Notes under the pieces: model-generated | What the model was told of the DNA's origin: nothing | Seen by the model: the letters and a program-made list of their open reading frames with translations, nothing else | Databases searched by the model: none | Program-made: the position numbers and the translations under genes | NCBI GenBank assembly: GCA_031177445.1 | Contig: JAPSGP010000125.1 | Location: forward strand, 1 to 7,808 | Length of the DNA stretch: 7,808 nucleotides | Direction: 5' to 3' | Origin: Acidimicrobiia bacterium | Lineage (GTDB): Bacteria; Actinomycetota; Acidimicrobiia; IMCC26256; JACDBD01 | Shown: positions 5,615-7,808 of the stretch, piece by piece | How the letters are laid out: every line of letters begins with the position of its first letter | How positions within the stretch are numbered: the stretch's first letter is position 1

Positions 5615-6727
5615 GTGTTTGGTATCGGAACCAACACGAAGCGCGCACGAACGGTCGAGGCCTCTGACGCGCGCGTGCAGCTGGTGGGCCTGCACAAGTC
5701 GTTCGGCGCAGTGCGCGCCGTCGACGGGATCGACCTCGAGGTCCATGACGGCGAGATCCTGGCGCTGCTCGGGCCGAGTGGCTGCGGCAAGACGACCACG
5801 CTGCGCCTGGTCGCGGGTTTCGACCGGCCCGACGCGGGGCGCGTGGTCCTCGCGGGCGACGAGGTGGCTGCCCCGGGCCGGTTCGTGCCAGCGGAGCGAC
5901 GCCGGATCGGGGTGGTGTTCCAGGACTTCGCGCTCTTCCCGCACCTGTCGGTGGCCGGCAATGTCGGCTACGGCGTGCGTGAACGACAGCAGCGCGCCGC
6001 AAGAGTGGCGGAGCTGCTCGAGCTCGTGGGCCTGACCGGTAGCGAGCAGCGGATGCCACACGAGCTCTCGGGCGGACAGCAGCAACGGGTCGCGCTCGCC
6101 CGGGCGCTCGCCCCGCGACCCGCGCTGGTGCTGCTCGACGAGCCCTTCTCCAACCTCGATGCCGCGCTGCGGGTGCACGTGCGAGCCGAGGTGCGCTCGA
6201 TCCTGCACGCCGCCAACGCCACCGCGATCTTCGTGACCCACGACCAGGAGGAGGCCCTGAGCCTGGCCGACCGCATCGCGGTCATGAACCGGGGCCGGGT
6301 CTTGCAGACGGACGCGCCCTCCGAGCTCTACGCGAACCCGGTCGACCGCTTCGTCGCGACGTTCGTCGGCGACGCCGATCTGCTGCCGGGCTCGGTCGAC
6401 CACGGGAACGCGGTGCTGACGTCCGTCGGTCCGCTCCGCGCTGCGACCATCGCCGGCGCCAGTGCCAGCGGCGGCGCCACCGGCGACGTCGACGTCGTGC
6501 TTCGCCCCGAGCTCGTCCGGCTCCGGCTCGACGGCGACGGCCAGGGCGTGGTGCGAGAGATCGTGTACTTCGGCCACGACCAGCTGATCGAGGTCGGGCT
6601 CGACGACGGCTCCCGGGTTCGTTCGCGCATGGGACCAGGACGGTGGTTCGAGCCCGGGGATCGCGTCTCGGTTGCGGTCACCGGCAACGTGATCGCGTTT
6701 CCTCGCACTTCCAACGGCAACGAGTGA
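5615..6727 (+). CDS. fbpC: ABC transporter ATP-binding protein, Fbp/Pot-type (probable iron import)
   Basis: A 370-residue ATPase of the type that drives import by a membrane permease. Walker A is GPSGCGKT (53-60), the Q-loop is VFQDFALFPHL (101-111), the signature is LSGGQQQR (151-158), Walker B is LVLLDEP (171-177), and the switch is FVTHDQEE with His209. About 120 residues follow, including a TOBE-like domain (VLRPELVRL, then a segment ending PGDRVSVAV). The ALFPHL Q-loop and the neighbouring DtxR-type operator favour ferric iron (FbpC-like), but sulfate, polyamine and sugar ATPases share this layout. The GTG at 5615 begins about 9 nt after a possible -10 and has no Shine-Dalgarno sequence, so the mRNA may be leaderless; a GTG at 5675 is an alternative start just before the ABC core. 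No permease or binding protein gene is in view. The stop overlaps the next start (GTGA, 6724-6727), implying translational coupling. Confidence 0.9.
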   Translation: MFGIGTNTKRARTVEASDARVQLVGLHKSFGAVRAVDGIDLEVHDGEILALLGPSGCGKTTTLRLVAGFDRPDAGRVVLAGDEVAAPGRFVPAERRRIGVVFQDFALFPHLSVAGNVGYGVRERQQRAARVAELLELVGLTGSEQRMPHELSGGQQQRVALARALAPRPALVLLDEPFSNLDAALRVHVRAEVRSILHAANATAIFVTHDQEEALSLADRIAVMNRGRVLQTDAPSELYANPVDRFVATFVGDADLLPGSVDHGNAVLTSVGPLRAATIAGASASGGATGDVDVVLRPELVRLRLDGDGQGVVREIVYFGHDQLIEVGLDDGSRVRSRMGPGRWFEPGDRVSVAVTGNVIAFPRTSNGNE

Positions 6728-7808
6728 GCGAGTCGGCGGACGTCGCAGTCTTGGGGTCGGGACCGGCCGGCCTCGCCGCCGCGTACCGGCTCGCGACGTC
6801 GGGCCGCTCCGTCGTCCTGTTCGAGCGGGCCTCGGTCGTCGGCGGCCTCGCCGGCAGCTTCGACGTCGCAGGAGTACGCGTCGATCACGGCAGCCACCGG
6901 CTCCACCCTTCGACGGCGCCCGAGATCATGGCACTGCTGCAGTCACTCCCCAGGCTCGAGCTCCAGCGCCGCCCGCGCCACGGCCGCATTCGGCTGGCCA
7001 ACCGCTGGGTCGCGTTCCCGCCCCGGGCCGCCGATCTCGCTCGCCGGCTCCCGCGCGCGTTCGTCCTCGGACTTGTCCGGGACGCCCTCGTCGCGCCGGT
7101 ACGGCGGCCGCGCGCCGACACGTTCGCCGAGGTCGTCCGGGCCAATCTCGGCCCGACCATGGCCGAGGGCTTCTACTTCCCGTACGTCCGCAAGATCTGG
7201 GCGGCCGAGCCCGACGGACTGAGCGGCGAGCTCGCCCGGCGCCGCGTCGGAGCCCGCTCGACGAGCGACCTCGTGCGCAAGCTGGCGCGACCGCGCCGGC
7301 GCGCGCCCGATGCCGGCCACTTCTACTACCCACGCCGCGGCTTCGGCGCGATCGTCGACGCCCTGCGTGACGCGGCCGCGAGCGAGGGCGCCGACCTTCG
7401 GCTCGATTCCGAGGTGCTGGCGCTCGACCTACGCGGCGACGGCGTCACCGTGCACGTGGCGAGCGCGGCGCCGATCGAGGTCGCGCAGGCGTTCTCGACG
7501 CTGCCGCTGCCCGTGCTCCCGCGCTTGGTCCGGCCCGCGCCGTCCACGGAGGTGTCCGATGCGGCCACCGCGCTCGACTTCCGTGCGCTGACGCTCGTGT
7601 ACCTCGTCCTCGACCGGCCGCAGTACACCGAGTACGACGCGCACTACTTCCCTGCGCTCGACGTGCCGTTCAGTCGCGTGTCGGAGCCCAAGAACTATCG
7701 CGACGGCGACGGCACCGACCCCGCCGACCGCACCGTGCTCTGTGCCGAGTTGCCGTGCGCGATCGGTGATCCGGTCTGGCGGGCGTCCGCGGACGAGTTG
7801 GGCCAGTT
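6724..7808 (+). CDS. FAD-dependent oxidoreductase (amine oxidase / protoporphyrinogen oxidase-like), C-terminus missing
   Basis: The frame is open from the GTG at 6724 to the right edge (361 codons) without a stop. The N-terminus is a Rossmann FAD-binding fold: VAVLGSGPAGLAAAYRL (7-23) with GSGPAG at 11-16, Glu34 at the end of the second strand (LFER) for the ribose, and GGLAGSF (40-46). These are followed by DHGSHRLHPS (54-63), PYVRKIWAAEP, FYYPRRGFGAIVDAL, and a late HYFPALDVPFSRVSEPKNY segment. The layout belongs to the large flavin amine oxidase / protoporphyrinogen oxidase / UDP-galactopyranose mutase-like group. The substrate cannot be told: I do not recognise a specific heme or carotenoid enzyme. 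The 4-bp overlap with the ABC ATPase gene makes co-translation likely and places it under the same DtxR-type promoter. Confidence 0.85.
   Translation, partial: MSESADVAVLGSGPAGLAAAYRLATSGRSVVLFERASVVGGLAGSFDVAGVRVDHGSHRLHPSTAPEIMALLQSLPRLELQRRPRHGRIRLANRWVAFPPRAADLARRLPRAFVLGLVRDALVAPVRRPRADTFAEVVRANLGPTMAEGFYFPYVRKIWAAEPDGLSGELARRRVGARSTSDLVRKLARPRRRAPDAGHFYYPRRGFGAIVDALRDAAASEGADLRLDSEVLALDLRGDGVTVHVASAAPIEVAQAFSTLPLPVLPRLVRPAPSTEVSDAATALDFRALTLVYLVLDRPQYTEYDAHYFPALDVPFSRVSEPKNYRDGDGTDPADRTVLCAELPCAIGDPVWRASADELGQ

Noticed and set aside
3126..6059. A very long minus-strand open frame spanning the ThrC-like gene, the sulfur carrier and beyond.
   Set aside because: It is antisense to well-identified genes and has low-complexity Arg/Ala/Gly-rich translation typical of GC-rich shadow frames.
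5567..6577. Upstream in-frame extension of the DtxR-family gene on the minus strand.
   Set aside because: It lies antisense to the ABC ATPase gene, has no family similarity, and the GTG at 5566 has its own ribosome site and family-consistent numbering.

Overview
The window is GC-rich DNA with GTG starts, short intergenic gaps and no mobile elements. Gene content (glucosyl-3-phosphoglycerate synthase of GT81 type, a TreT-like trehalose synthase, a DtxR-family regulator, a CysO-like sulfur carrier) points to an actinobacterium, possibly of the Acidimicrobiia. That placement is inference from gene content only.

Layout. (1) 1-3050 is a sugar/glycerate block: a TreT-like GT4 glycosyltransferase (minus, cut by the left edge), a divergent glycerate kinase (plus), and convergent to it a GpgS-type synthase (minus). 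Glycerate kinase can supply phosphoglycerate; GpgS glucosylates 3-phosphoglycerate; TreT makes trehalose from an NDP-glucose. Together they suggest compatible-solute (trehalose / glucosylglycerate) or methylglucose-polysaccharide precursor metabolism. (2) 3121-4881 is a sulfur amino acid operon: a well-formed SAM-I (S-box) riboswitch, then a threonine-synthase-family PLP enzyme, then 4 bp later a small ubiquitin-fold sulfur carrier ending Gly-Gly-Ala. SAM control of a 'threonine synthase' next to a sulfur carrier suggests that the pair makes homocysteine from O-phosphohomoserine with a protein thiocarboxylate as sulfur donor (MetM/MetO-type route), not threonine. (3) 4901-7808 is a metal-regulated divergon: a DtxR-family repressor (minus) and an Fbp-type ABC ATPase (plus) share a 49-bp gap holding an IdeR-box-like inverted repeat that covers candidate -10 elements on both strands. 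The ATPase overlaps by 4 bp an FAD-dependent oxidoreductase that runs off the right edge. No permease or binding-protein gene lies in the window.

There is no gene-free stretch longer than about 300 bases. The largest gaps are 1924-2126 (convergent, with a strong GC hairpin) and 3051-3320 (divergent, holding the riboswitch and its expression platform). I see no tRNA, rRNA, CRISPR array or insertion sequence.
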